Assembly: GCA_949752795.1 (NCBI GenBank)
Contig: OX457075.1
Coordinates: forward strand, 4,092,001 to 4,156,000
Direction: 5' to 3'
Length of the DNA: 64,000 nucleotides
DNA from: Hyperoodon ampullatus
Taxonomy: Eukaryota > Chordata > Mammalia > Artiodactyla > Ziphiidae
The translations under genes were made by a program, and so were the position numbers. The notes under the pieces are model-generated. The model did not search any database. It had not been told where the DNA came from and worked only from the letters and a program-made list of their open reading frames with translations. How positions within the stretch are numbered: the first letter of the stretch is position 1; every line of letters starts with the position of its first letter. This document shows, piece by piece, positions 11,740 to 24,967 of the stretch.

Positions 11740-13580
11740 ATTGCCTGGGAGGGAAGGTCCGGAGGGTGTGAAGTTGCAGGAGTGCGTGGCTCAGACCCCT
11801 TCAACACTAACTGATGTTGCTTCCTTTTCCTCTTTCTCAATCCATGCCTATGGCCTCTTGGGGGTGCTCTTTATGGCCAGCGGACTAAAGAAGAAAATAC
11901 TGAAGCCTGGTTTGTGGATGGCTCTGCATGACATGCTGATACCACCTGGAAGTAAATAGCTGCAGCACTACAGCCCCACTTGGGTAGCTTGGAAGCACAG
12001 AAGTGAAGGCCAAGCTGCTCAGTGAGCATTACAATTCTGAGCATTACAATTCTTGTCCACTTTGTCTGGAATAAGAAATGGCCAGAAGTATGGATCTACT
12101 CTGATTCCTGGGCTGTCACGCATGGGTGGCTGGTTGATAAGGGACACGGAAGGAGTGGGCAAGGGAGGTTGGAGGAGAGGCACGTGGATGAACCTCCCAG
12201 GATGGGCAGAGAATGAAGATACTTGTGTCTCCTGTAAACGCCCACAGAGGAGATCCACCGCAGGGAGCCTGTTAATAACAAGGCGGGCAAAATTACATGG
12301 TAAGTGGATGCTGGTCAGTTTCTCTGCCCGGCCACCACACTGTTTGTTCAATAGTATGACCTTCCTCTGACCAAGGCAGAGCTGGATAATGCTGCTGTTA
12401 ACCGGCCAGCAGAGACTCCCACGAGCCCCCAGCGTGGCACTGTTCCCAGGGAGACAAGCCAGCCAAATGACGGCAGCTTGATTATAGTGGAAGAGGCAGA
12501 GATTCATCCTGGGCAGCATTCCACTGGAACAGCTCCGCATTCGGGATACGGACTTGCTCTCCCCATCTGCCTCTGTCAGCACCACCGTCTGCGGACCCAT
12601 AGAACCACACTCCCTACAGCACTGCTTCTGATGAAGGAGCTCATTTCACAGCAAAGGAAGTGCAGCCACATACTCTATCGTCCGGAAGTGGCTGGGAAAA
12701 CAGAAACTGGAGTGGCTTAATGAAGACACAGTTACAGTACCAGTTGGGACACAACATCCTGAAAGGATGGGATTCTGCCTTACAGGATGCAGTCTACGCA
12801 TTGAATCAAAGGACATTATATGATGCTATCTCTGCCATAGTGAGAATGCATGGGTCTGGGATTGAAAGGGTGAAAGGAGAGACTTCGCTCACTATATATA
12901 CAAAAAAAAGCCTTGCAGAATTTTTGCTCCCCACACTGACAGTCTTGAGCTCTGCTGGTCTGGAGGTCTTAGTGCCCAAGGAGGGAACACTTCAACCAGC
13001 AGCGTTCCCCTGAATTGGAGCATGAGACTGCCACCTGCCCGTTCTGGGTTCCTGACGCCACTGAGCCAACAGGCCAGGAAAGTGTTTACTCTACTGATTA
13101 GAATGATTGATCCTGACTGCCAGGAAGAAATTGAGTTGCTGCTATACAATTGGGGCAGTGAGAACTGTGTCTGGAACCCAGGGTATTCTCTGGAGCGTCT
13201 CCTGGCACCTTTATGTGCAATAGTTAAGATTAATGTAAAATTACAGCAAAAAAAAAAGGCTTTATGATTTTGGATTTGGATTTTTTAGGAATGAAGATTT
13301 GGATCACAGCACCTGGCAAAGAATCCCGACCAGCTGAGGATGTGGCTGAGGGCAGGGGAAATATGGAACGCGTAGTGGGGAAAGAAAGCCATCTGATCAG
13401 TTCCAGCCTCATGGAAGACAAAGGTATCAGGTACAGAAACAAGGACACAGGGGCTGTGTGCAGTTTCTCTTTGCTTGTTACGTGTGTGCTTACTTGTACA
13501 TGCGATCCATTTTCTTCTCTCTCCTTCTTCCTAATAGTATTTCATATACAGGTTGTTGGAGATAAAACTTTATAATTTAG
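11740..13580 (+). pseudogene. Decayed ERV-L-type endogenous retrovirus pol fragment (RNase H, integrase, dUTPase-like)
   Basis: The order of recognisable pieces is: an RNase H start with WFVDGSA-like coding near 11905, an RNase H segment containing YSDSWAV (about 12092-12115), integrase-region remnants to about 12860, and then a dUTPase-like segment. The dUTPase-like part carries SAGLEVLVPK (from about 12951) and the motif IDPDCQEE (about 13105-13130). A dUTPase after integrase is the hallmark of the ERV-L class. Several stops and frame changes break the reading frame, and no gag, env or paired LTRs are visible. It is an old inactive copy. Confidence 0.7.
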
Positions 13581-14185
13581 TGCGACTGAATTTGGGGAGT
13601 CATTCATATAGCTGGTGATGGACACAGTGACTGTATCTCTTGATCTGGGGGGAAGGGTGAGAACATGTTCATTTCTGTGCAGGATGCTCATCTCTTGTTA
13701 GGTGGAAACAGAGTTGTTTTGTTGTTGGAAGGAAGTTTAAGTGTATGTGGGAGGACGGATATGGAAGCTGACGGTCAAAGGGCTGGACTCTGTGCATCAC
13801 CGGCTTATTGCCTGTTCATCCCAAATCCACCCTTCATGGTCCTGTTTTTGATGCTGGAACATCTCCGCCTTGCCGGCTGGCCCAGTTATCAGCTTTGTCA
13901 CTGGGAACACTGGAGGGACACAGAGGAGGAGGGTCTCTTCCTGCTGTTCGAATGTGCTCCTATTGGGGGCCCACGCCCATAGGCAGTTTCTCAGTGAGTT
14001 GTGTGCAGTGATCCATGCAGGAATGCCACATCCTGTGAGAGCCAGCATCATTCCAGCAAACTGGGAGACAGTTTGTGATGGGAAAAATCTGACTGCTGCC
14101 CTCACCCCACAGCCAGCTTTTCCTGGAGAGAGAGAGCCACTTCTGAGAGACCTCCTGGGCCCCATAAGATCACATTTAATTTAAG
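13581..14185. other. Unassigned intergenic sequence downstream of ERV-L remnant
   Basis: No feature is recognised. Short open frames exist on both strands without any recognisable domain. It may be the 3' part of the decayed retroviral element. Confidence 0.3.
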
Positions 14186-14290
14186 CTGATTACAGCCCCA
14201 GTTTCCTCGTGGATAAAATGAGGATAATGATAGCACTTAACCTCATCAGAATTGTGAGGGCTACCAAAGGCTGTATTTCAACAACCTAAA
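14186..14290 (+). repeat. MIR relic fragment
   Basis: The MIR-like 'ccagtttcctcgtggataaa' followed by 'atgaggataatgatagcac' is visible. It is a short piece only. Confidence 0.6.
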
Positions 14291-14718
14291 GCCACTGAAC
14301 TGTATGAAACACCATGATTTTCTGTACCAGTAAGAAAAAAATGCCATCAATGAAACTTTGGCACCACGTCTTAGCAGTAATCGCCATGACAAATGAATGA
14401 CTCATGCCAGCCTCTTGTTGCTTTAAGTTTTTTCAGCTTCCCTGAGGGACCTGGCAGTTTCTCTTGCCTTCCATTGCATTGCTTGGAATGCAAGATAGGC
14501 CTTTGTCCTTTGGCTTGTGTTTCAGTGACAGACAGGCTCGCCTTTTTGTAGGTATATTCTGTTCTTATGACCCATTAGAATTTGGTAGAATTATGCTCAT
14601 ATCTCCACATGAAATATTTATTTGACCAACATCAGATTTATGCTCACTGCTGTTTCTATGCGTTTCTGCGTACACAATACATTTCTGTGTCAAGTTGAAT
14701 CAAAGGGTAATCTTTCTG

Positions 14719-14843
14719 GGACTTCCCTGGCGGTCCAGTGGTTAGGACTCCGCGCTTCCACTGCGGGGGGCACGGGTTCGATCCATGGTTGAGGAACTAA
14801 GATCCTGCGTGCCATGTGGCGAGGCCAAAGGAAAAAAAAAGAA
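14719..14843 (+). mobile_element. CHR-1-like SINE
   Basis: Compact form: 'gacttccctggcggtccagt', 'gggttcgatcc' box B, 'gaactaagatcc', then A-rich tail. It has a perfect 17-bp duplication aaagggtaatctttctg (14702-14718 and 14844-14860). Confidence 0.94.
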
Positions 14844-15160
14844 AAAGGGTAATCTTTCTGAAGAGATTTTTAAAGGCAATTAGATTCAACGTGGGTAGTA
14901 CCAAGTGTACATGGCTCAACTGAATGACAGCTATGACTAAGTTCCCACATGCAAATGACAACTGTAAGTCAATAACCATAATTGTGACATGACTGATTCA
15001 AAAACATGTCCCACGTTGAAAAAATTACACACTTTTTATCGCTGATGAAACATGTATTTCAAGTAAAGTTAGTTCAGTGCCCGGCATATTTCAACCAGTC
15101 TACACATGCTGGGCCTGCTCCAGATACATCTTTCAAAGACAGTGTTTTCCTTCTAGAATG

Positions 15161-15370
15161 CACTGTCCAATATAGTAGTCACTTGCCACACATGGCTATT
15201 CACATTGAAAATGCAATTAAATAAAAAGTAAGATGAAAAATCTAGTTCCTCAGTTGCACTCACCACATTTCAAGTCTCAGCTGCCCCCTTACTGGACAGT
15301 GCAGATTAGATGGCTCTTGTTGCCACACGAAGTTCTATTGAGAAGCACTTTTCTAGAAACTTCTATTAAT
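15161..15370. repeat. Probable DNA-transposon relic (MER-type)
   Basis: 'gcactgtccaatatagtag' is followed by 'cacacatggctatt'. It ends with sequence partly complementary to the start ('ttactggacagtgcagatta'), giving an imperfect palindrome typical of non-autonomous DNA elements. The family is not certain. Confidence 0.5.
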
Positions 15371-15711
15371 AAGGACATATATATATATATTTTGGGGGGG
15401 ATAAAATTGAAATTTTATTCTTCATAACATATGCAGATATTATTTTAAATTAAATGCTAAACATAGAAAGCTTCTAAAAGTAAATGTAGATTATGAAAAT
15501 ATCTTCAGCAACTTGGAATAGGCAAAAATGCATATCTTTGTTTTTAACAATTTTTAATCTCACTGAGATTGGCGTCAAGGTGACACGGGGTGAGGAGAGT
15601 AAAGAGGATGCTACCTATTATTTATTAATCAGAATGGGTATAGAAGAAAAGGATAAGATAAAACCAGCATCGCTAACTAGAAAACAGATTGTCACTTTGT
15701 ACTGAGCACTT

Positions 15712-16118
15712 CTTTTTTTTGAAGTATAGTTGACTTACAATATTATATTAGTTTCGAGTGTACAACATAGTGATTCATAATTTTTAAAGATTAAACTCCA
15801 TTTAAAGTAATTACAAATCACAGCCATATTTTCCTGTGCTGTGCAATAGATCCTTGTAGCTTATTTATTTTATACATAATAGTTTGTACCTTTTAATGCC
15901 CTACCCCCATCACATCCCTGTCCCATCCCTCTCCCCTCCCCGCTCCACATAACCATTGGCTTGTTCTCTATATCTGTGAGTCTGTTTCTGTTTTGTTATG
16001 TATATTCGTTTGTTTTGTTTTTAGACTCCACATATAAGTGATAACACAGAGTGTTTGTCTTTCTCTGTCTGACTTATTTTACTAAGCATAATGCCCTCCT
16101 GGTCCATCCGTGTTGCTG
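15712..16118 (-). mobile_element. L1 3'-end fragment, minus strand
   Basis: Poly(T), then antisense L1 3' wording ('gaagtatagttgacttacaa', 'ccacatataagtgataacac', 'actaagcataatgccctcc'). It is 5'-truncated and differs from the older L1M that follows it. Confidence 0.8.
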
Positions 16119-16299
16119 CAATAGACATACACGTCTTATACACACAGAATATATTACTAAGTGTCCATGTCACTCACATTCTTTCCTTTTCTACCATTAC
16201 CATCTCTCTCTGTCCACACCTTCCTCTTCTCCCCAAGCCCCAGCCCAACACCCATCCACAAAACTGGGCTTCTACCTCCAGGGATTTTTTGCTCTTTTT

Positions 16300-19200
16300 T
16301 AAAAAAAACTTTTAATTTTAAAATAACTATAGATTCACAGGAAGTTCCAAACAATTACAGATTTACAAGAAGTTGCAAATACACTATAGAGAGGTCCCAC
16401 ACACCCTGCACCTAGTTTTTCTCAGTGGTCACATAAAAACCAGGTAACTGACACTGATTCAATGTGTGCGTATAGCTCTGTGTCATCACATGCAGATTTG
16501 TGCAACCACCACCAGACTCAAGATACAGAACCATTCTATTACCAGAAATATCTCCCTCGGGTTATCCCTTAAACACCCCCCTCCACCCCTCCAACGTTAC
16601 TAATTCCAGGAAATCACTCATTTCCCTTTATTCTCCATCTCATAACATAGTCATTTTGAGAACATTATATAAATGGAACTACACAGTATGTGACCCTTTG
16701 AGACTGGCTTTTTTTTTTTTCACTCAGCATAACGTCCCTGAGGTCTATCCAAATTGTTGCATGTGTCAATAGTTTGTGTCTTTTTATTGCTGAGTAGTAC
16801 TCCACGCTATGATGTATCCCAGTCTGTTTAACTATTCACCTGTTGTGGGAAATGTTGCTTCCAGTTTTTGGCTCTTAAAAATAAAGCTGCAATGAACACC
16901 TTTCTGTGTGGACGTAAGATTTCATTTCTCTAGGATAAATGCCAGGAATGTGATTGCTGAGTCATATGGAATCTATTTAGTTTTTTTAAGAAACTGCCAA
17001 ACTATTCCAGGGCACCACTTTATACACCATGAGCAATGTCTGAGTGATTCAGCTCCCCACAGGTTCACTCAGACTTGATATTGTCACCATTTTAAAATTT
17101 ACTTGCTTTGTAAGTGATAATGATATTGTATCACTAATTATTTTAATTTGAATTTCTATTGAACATCTCTTTACATGATTGCCACCCGTGCATCCTTTTT
17201 TCGTGAAATATCTCTCCATGGCTTTTGTCCATTTTCTAATCAGATTGTTAGTAAAAAAAAAAAAAAAAAAGTTAAGTTTTGAGAATGCTTTATATGTTCT
17301 AGATGAATCATTTGTGAGATATATGGTTTACAAATATTTTCTCCAAATCTATAGCTTATCTTTTCATTCTCTTAAGTATATTTCACAGGGCAAAAGTTTT
17401 CAATTTTGATGACGTCTACTTTATTGATTTTAAAAATTTTACAGGCCATGATTTTGATATAATGTCTGAAAACTTCACCAAGCTCTACACCCTGAAGATT
17501 TTCTGTATTTTTCCTAAAAGTTTTGTAGTTTTACATTTTACACTTAAATCTATGATCCATTTTGAGACATTTTTTATATAAAGTGTGAGACAGGTCAAAT
17601 TTTTTTTTTTTTGCTAATGGATATCCAACCATTTGTTGAAAAGACTAACCTTCCTCCATTGAATTACTTTTGCACCTTTGTCAAAAATCTGTTGGTTGTA
17701 CTCGTGTGGGTCTATTTCCAGTTCCTCTTTTCTGTTCAATTGATCTGTGTGTCTACTTCTCTAACCACTAGAATATCTTGAAACTGGTAGAGTCATTAAT
17801 CCAATTCACTCTTCTCTTTCAGAATTATTTTAGCTATTTAGCTCCTTTGTCTCTCCATATAAATTTGAGAATAATCTTGCCTACATCTACCAAAAGCATT
17901 GCTTGGATTCTGATAAAAATTGTGTTAAACCTGACTATCAACTTGGGGAGAACTGATACTTTAAAATGTTGAGTCATCCAATCCACAACATGGTATTTCT
18001 CTCCATTTATTTAGTTCTTTGGATTCTTTCATCAGCATTTTATAGTTTTCAGCATACAGGTCCTATACACATTTTGTTAGGTTTACACCTAAGTATCTTT
18101 TTTTTTTTTTTTGCCTTTGGATCCATTTTTATTTTATGATTTTCAAATTCTTATTATTCTCATTTTTTATACAATTTTAAAGGTTACACTCCATTTACAG
18201 TTATTACAAAGTATTGGCTCTATTCCCCGTGTTGCACACACACCCTTGTAACCTGTCTACCCCCGTTTGTACCTCCCACTCCCCCTTCCCTACAATGCCC
18301 CTCCCCACTGCCCCCCTCACTGGTAACCACCAGTTTGTTCTCTACGTCTGTGAGTCTGCTTCGTTTTTGTTATATTCACTAGTTTGTTGTATTTTTAGGT
18401 TCCACATATAAGTGATATTATACAGTATTTGTCTTTCTCTGTCTGACTTCTTTCACTAAGCATAATGCCTTCCAAGTCCATCCATGTTGCTGCAAATGGC
18501 AAAATTTCATTCTTTTTTTATGGCTGAGTAGTATTCCATTGTATAGATGTACCACATCTTCTTTATCCACTCATCTGTTGATGGACACTTAGGTTGCTTC
18601 CATATCTTGGCTATTGTAAATAATGCTGCTACAAATAGTGGAGTCTATGTATCTTTTCCAATTAGTGTTTTCGTTTCTTTCAGATAAACACCCAGGAGTG
18701 GAATTGCTGGATCATATGGTAATTCTCTTTTTAGGTTTTTAATGAATCTCTATACTGTTTTCCACAGTGGTTGCACCAATTTATATTCCCACCGACAGCG
18801 TGCAAGTGTTCCCTTTTCTCCACATCCTTGCCAACATTTGTTATTTATGTTCTTTTTGATTATAGCCATTCTGACAGGTGTGAGGTAGTATCTCATTGTG
18901 GTTCTGATTTGCATTTCCCTGATGATTAGCCATGTCAGGCATCTTTTCATGTGCCTGTTGGCCAAATGCATTTCCTCTTTGGAAAAATGTCTATTCAGTT
19001 CTTCTGCCCATTTTTTAATCAGGTTGTTTTTTTTTACATTGAGTTGTATGAGCTGTTTATATATGTTGGATATTAATACACCTAAGTATTAATTTGGTTT
19101 TGAGTAATTATAAATGCTACTGTATTTTTAATTTGGGGTTTCATGTGCTCGTCTAGTATAGAATTTTGAATGTTTATCTTTGTATTCTGTGACTTTGCTT

Positions 19201-22200
19201 AAGTCACTTTTTAGCTTTAGGAGAGCTTTTGTAGATTCTTTGGGATTTCTACATAAACCATCATGTCATCTGCAAATAGGGACAGTTTTATCTCTTCATT
19301 TCCCATCCCTATGTCTTTTATTTCCTTTTCTTGCCTTATTGTGCTAACACTTCTACTACTATATTGAACAGCAGGGGTGAGAGAGGACATCCCTGCTTTA
19401 TTTGAAATGTAAGGGGAAAGCACTCAGTCTTTCATCATTAAGTAAAGTGGTTGCTGTTGGGTTTTTGTAGATGATTCAGTTGAGGAAGATTCCTTCCATT
19501 TCCATTTTTCTCAGCCTTTTACCTTGAGTGGGTGTTAAATACTGTCCAGAGTTTTTCTGCATCAACTGATATGATCGTGTGATTTTTCTTCTTTAGCCTC
19601 TTAACATGTGATTACACTGATGGATTTCCAAATATTGAACCAGCTTTGTATCCATGGGAAAAAAACCCACACTTGGTCACGGGTTATAACACTGCTGAAT
19701 TTTCATTAATATTCTGTTAAGGATTTTTGCATCTACATTTGTGAAGATGTTTATGCGTTAACTTTCATTTTCTGTACTGTTTTTGTCTAGTTTGGTACCA
19801 TGTTAATAGTGCCTTCGCAAAAAATGAATTGGGAAGTATTTCCTCCTATTCTATTTTCTGCAAGAGATAGTGGAGCATGTGTTAATTCTTTCATTGTTTG
19901 GTAGAACTTTCCAATGTAACCATCTGGGCCTGGAGATCTCTTTTTCAGGGATTTTTAAAATTACAAATTCAATTTCCTTCATGGCTATAAGGCTATTCAA
20001 ATTACTTCATATTTGATGAGTTGCGATAGCTTGTGCTTTTCAAGGAATTGGTTCATTTAATCTAAGCTGTCACATTTATTGCATAGAGTTGTTCACAGTA
20101 TTCCTTTCCTATTCTTTTGATATCTGCAACATTGATAATATCTTGTTTTATTCCTGATATTGATAATTTGTGTCTTCTCTCTTTGATCTTAACAGAGAAG
20201 CAGCTCATTGTTGTATTGATTTTGTTTTCCTTTTTGTCAATGCCTTTGATTTCTGGTCTTTTCTTGTTTTGTTCCTTCTGCTTGCTTTTGATTATTTTGC
20301 TCTTCTTTTTTTAAAGTCCTTGAGGTCATTTGGTGCTATAAATTTCTCTTTCAATTGGTTTAGCCGTATCCCACAAATTTTGATATGTTGTATTTTTATT
20401 TTCATTAAGTTCAACGTATTCTTAAAATTTCCTGTGAGACTTCCTCTGTGGTCCATGAGCTATATAGAAGCATGTTTTTTAGTTTGCGTATGTTTGGGAT
20501 TTTCCTGCTATATTTCTGTTGCTCATTCCTGGCGTGATTCCACTGTGGCCAGAGAACACACTCTGTATATAAATTTTTTTAAGTTTTTTGAGGTTTGTCT
20601 TATGAGCCAGGATTTGGTCTATCTTAGTATATGTTCCGTGGGTGCTTGAAAGGAGTATGTATTCTGTTGTTGGGGGAAGGCTCTATAAATGTTGATGAGA
20701 TCCTGTCGGGTGATGGTGCTGTTGAGTTCTTTTATATCCTTTATATATTGCTGATTTTATATAGTAGTTCTATGAATTGTTAACATCCCCAACTAACTTG
20801 TGGACTTGTCTTTTCCACCTTGCAGCTCTATCAGTTTTTGCTTCATATATTTTGCATCTCTGTTGTTTGGTGCATACAGATTTAGGGTTGCTATGTCTTT
20901 CCATGGACTGCTGCAATTTATTACTATGATGTTCTTCCCTGTCACTGGTAATTTTCTTGGCTCTGAAGTATAATTTATCTGACATTAATATAGTCACTCC
21001 TGCATTTTTTTGATTAATGTTTGCATGGTATATCTCTTCCATCCTTTTATTTTCAACCTGCTTCGATCATTATATTTGAAATGAGATTCTTGTAGACAGC
21101 ATATATTGGGGTCTCTTTCAGATCCGCTCTGCCAATATCTTTTAATTGCTGCATTTCAGTCTATTTACATTTAATATAATTATTGATGTGTTAAGGCTTA
21201 AGTCTCCCATTTCATTTTAGGTTGCTTTCTGTTTTTCCTCTGTGCTTCTAGCTTCTCTTTTTCTTCTTCCTCCTTTTCTATAAGTTTCTTGAACATCTTT
21301 TAGGATTCCATTTCAATTTATTTATGGTGTTTTTGAGTGTATCTCTTGGTATACCTTTTTCAGGTTGCTCTAGGTGTTCTATTATATATGCATATCTTAT
21401 CACAGTTTGATACCTGAGCCTAAAGTGTCAATTTATGAATTCCCTCTGAATTCAAGTGAAGTATAGGAACCTTGCTTCTCTTTGTATCTTTTACTCTATC
21501 CCATTTATAGTAAAATTGTCTTAAATACTTCCTGTACATACACTGAGAACCATATCAAACCATGTTATAATTTCTGCTTCAACCACCAACATAACTTAGA
21601 AAACTCCAGAAAAGAAAGTCTATTATATTTATCCATATTTTTAGTCTTTCTTTTATTCTTCCTAACTTACTGAAGTTCCAAGAATGCTTCTTTTATCCTT
21701 TTCACTCTGTTTAGAGAGCTTCCTTTAGCCATTCTTTTAGGGTGTGTCTACTGGCTACAAATTCTCTTCATTTTCTTTGAGAATGTCGTGACTTCCCCCT
21801 TCATTCAGAAGGCATTCCTGAATATGCCTCTAGTATATTTTAGCTGGACACAGGATTTGGGGTTGACAGTTCTTTTCTACCAGAACCTGAAAAATGTACC
21901 ACTTCTTCTGACTTCCATGGTTTCTGATGAGAAATCTGCTATCATTCAAATAGTTTCCCGTCCCCCATAACTAAGGTGTATTTCTTGTAGTTTTACACAT
22001 TTTTCCCTTTATCTTTAGTTTTTAGGGGTTTGACTGTATGTGTCTTCATATACATTTCTTTCTTTGTGAGAGTTTATCCTGTTTGGGGTTTGCTCAGCTT
22101 CTTGAATATACAGGTTTATATTTTTTGCCAAATTTGAAGGATTTACAGGTATTCGTTCTTTGAATACTTTTCAGCTACACCTCTTTTCTGCTCTCCTTTT

Positions 22201-22660
22201 TGGGACTTAGATGACATAAATATTAGCTCTTTTGTTATAGCCCCACAGGCCTTTGAGTCTCTGTTGTTGTTTTTTCCCAATGTTTTCTCTCTATTGTTCT
22301 GATTGAGGAATTTCTATCGTTCTATTTTCAAGTTCATTGATTTGTTGCCCTCCATTCTGCTGCTGAGTCTATCCATTGATATTCGTACTTCATTTATTTT
22401 ACTTCATTTATTTTTCAGTCCTAAAATTTCCACTTGGCTCTTCTTTACATCTTCTGTTTCTTTGCTGAGACTTTCTATTTTTGTTTGTTTCAAGCTAGCT
22501 CATAATTATTGTTTGAAGCATGTTTAAATGATGGCTGCTTTGAAATCCTTTTCAGATAATTCTAAATCTCTGCCATTTGGGTGTCCATGTCTGTTGGGTT
22601 ACCTTTTCTCAGTTGAGGTTTCCTAACTCTTGGTATGATGAGTGATTTTGGAATAAGACC
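16300..22660 (-). repeat. Large old L1M-type LINE, minus strand
   Basis: Antisense L1 wording runs throughout: 3' end near 16300 ('tataggattcacaggaagtt'-like), ORF2 reverse transcriptase near 19200-19420 (minus strand reads KLSLFADDM), and upstream ORF regions to about 22660. It is interrupted by a younger L1 at 18097-19076. All frames are heavily broken. Confidence 0.8.
18097..19076 (-). mobile_element. Younger L1 3' fragment nested in old L1M
   Basis: Poly(T) at about 18098-18113 is followed by antisense L1 3' UTR and ORF2 end; the minus strand contains [12 protein letters not shown]. It is flanked by a 13-bp duplication tacacctaagtat (18084-18096 and 19077-19089), proving target-primed insertion into the older L1M. 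Confidence 0.92.
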
Positions 22661-23155
22661 TGGACATCTGAGTCTCAGGTTATGAGACTCTGGCTTTCAT
22701 TTAATTCCTGTCTTAGCAGGCCTCCTCCGAAACCCATGGGGGAAGCAGGGTGCTATCTCATCACCACCAAGTGGGAGTGGAAGCCCAGGCTTCCTGAGTG
22801 GAAAGGGCTCTTCCTCACAGTTGGGTGGCAATAGGAGTCCCGGCTCCCCAGTAGGTCTGCTGTCACCTGGGGGCAGGAACGCCTCGTTCCTGCTGGACAT
22901 TCCCCACGTGGTCTCCCCTGATACCAGCAGGAGAGGCCTTGTTACTGTCCAGCATCAATGAAAGTCCCAGTTCCCCACCCCATCACTCCAGTGGGGCACT
23001 TAATTATGGCCTGATGTGTGTGGAAGTTTAAGTTTCCCCCTTGGTCTTTGCAAGCAGGGGTGGGGCAGTATGTTTTGTGATGTTTGGCTGCCATAGAGTG
23101 GTTATCGTTTACATTTCTGTTTTGCGAGGCTGCCCCGTCCTGACCCTTCACCTGA
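22661..23155. other. GC-richer segment, possibly L1M 5' region
   Basis: It directly continues the minus-strand L1M and precedes the MaLR 5' LTR. It has repeated 'gagtcccggctccccagt'-like phrases. I cannot assign it with confidence. Confidence 0.3.
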
Positions 23156-23590
23156 TGTAGTGAGGTGGGTGCACACTCCCAAAGGCGTGCCCATGTCCTA
23201 GTTCCCAGAGCCTGTGAACATTACCTTATACGGCAAAATACGTGATTCAGTTAAGGACTCTGAGAGGAGAAGCTCACCCTAGGTTATCTGGATTGGCTCT
23301 AAATCTAGTGACAAGAGTCCTTATAAGAGATGCACAGGGGAGATTTGATGGATGGAAGAGAAGGCAATATGATCACATTGGCAGAAACTGAACAGATGTA
23401 GCCACAAGCCAAGGACCACCTGGAGCCGCCAGAAGCTGGAAAAGGAAAGGAACGTATCTCTCCTACAACTTCTGGAGGGAGCACAGCCCTGCCAGCATCC
23501 TGATTTCAGAGTTCTGGCCTCCAGAACTGTGAGAGAACACGTATCTGTTGTTTTAAGCCACCCAGTTTGTGGCAACTTGTTATAGTTTGG
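23156..23590 (+). repeat. MaLR 5' LTR
   Basis: It begins TGTAGTG, contains 'gtccttataagagatgcaca', and ends with the MaLR-typical 'gttgttttaagccacccag' and 'gttatag'. It is alignable by eye to the 3' copy. Confidence 0.8.
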
Positions 23591-24967
23591 TACTGGAAAG
23601 TGAGGTGCTACTGTTAAAAAACTCTAAAACTGTGGAAATGGCTTTCAAATTATATAATGGTTAGATGCTAGAAGAATTCTGAGATGCATGAGAGGAAAAG
23701 CCTAGGTTGCCTTAAACAGACTATTGGTATAAATGAGTGTTAAAGAAATTGATGATGAGGGCTCAGAAAGTGAGAAGCATGGTAGAAAAAGTTTCTAATG
23801 TCTCAGAGGATACATACATCATCATAAACAGAATGTCGGTAGATGTGAATGCTACTTGGCTCTGCCATTGTGTTCTACCATTATGTGGACAGCGGAACTT
23901 GTAAGCAATGAACTTGGGTATTTTATTGCAGAGATTTCCAAGCAAAGTGTTAAAGGTGCAGTGTGATTTCCCCTTGCTGCTTACAGTAAAATGCAAGACA
24001 AAAGAAATAAATTGAAGAAAGAACTGTTAAGAAGAAAAGCAGCAGCATTTGATGATTTAGGAGATTCTCCATCTATCCGTATTGCAAAGGATACTAAAAT
24101 TAAAAAACTCACTGTTGGAGAGAAGTCCAAGGGCGCAGCTGGACAACCTTTTGCTGAAGAGATTATTTGTGTGACTCACAGACCCACTCACTCATCTCAG
24201 CAGAAGCCAGGAATAGAAGTGGAGTTATCCAAGAAAGACCTGTGGATCTTTTGTTAACGGTGTGGACTCCCATGACATACACAGGAGACCCACAAGATTA
24301 TTAAGAATGTTATATCAGCAGAAACAAGCTTGGTTTGAAAAGGACAGAGAGAGGATGGCATAAGTCTACTGGACTTCTAAAACTCAAGGGCCAGGAAATG
24401 GTTGACAGAGTGACTTGGTTGTAAACATGTGCTAGCTGTCAAGACAAAGGAGGAATGACTCTGAGGGCAGAGCCAGGGGTGCAAAGGAAGAGACTGGAAG
24501 AGCAGTTACAAAGGCAGTGGGTGCAGAGGCAGAGGCCTATGAAGCTGCCTTGGGTTCAGTGGACAGAGCCTCAAGTGACAGAAAATTATTCTCAGGACTT
24601 GAAACCTAACGGAATTTACCCTGGTAGATTTCAAACTTGCTTCGGGCTAGTGACTCCTTTATTCCTTCCAATTTCTCCCCTTTGGAATGGGAATGTCTAT
24701 CACATGCCTATCTCGCCATTGTATTTTGGAAGCAGACAAATCGTTTTCTAGTTTCACAGGCCCACAGACGGAAGGATTTTGTCACAGGATGGATCACGCC
24801 CAGAGCCTGCCAAACCTGATGTTGATGATGAGATTCAAGACTTCTGAGCTGATGATATTTAGATTTTGGTCTTAGTGTTGATTCTGTAGTGGGTTGAGAC
24901 TTTTCGGGATGGGGTGAATGTATTTTGCATGTGATGAATGTGAATTTTGGGGGGCTAGATGGTGGAC

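Noticed and set aside
12019..12600. 193-codon minus-strand frame
   Set aside because: It is antisense to the ERV-L pol remnant. The opposite strand carries the recognisable RNase H/integrase wording.
23991..24257. 88-codon lysine-rich open frame that looks like a small protein
   Set aside because: It lies inside MaLR internal sequence and matches the family's known internal text. It is not a host gene.
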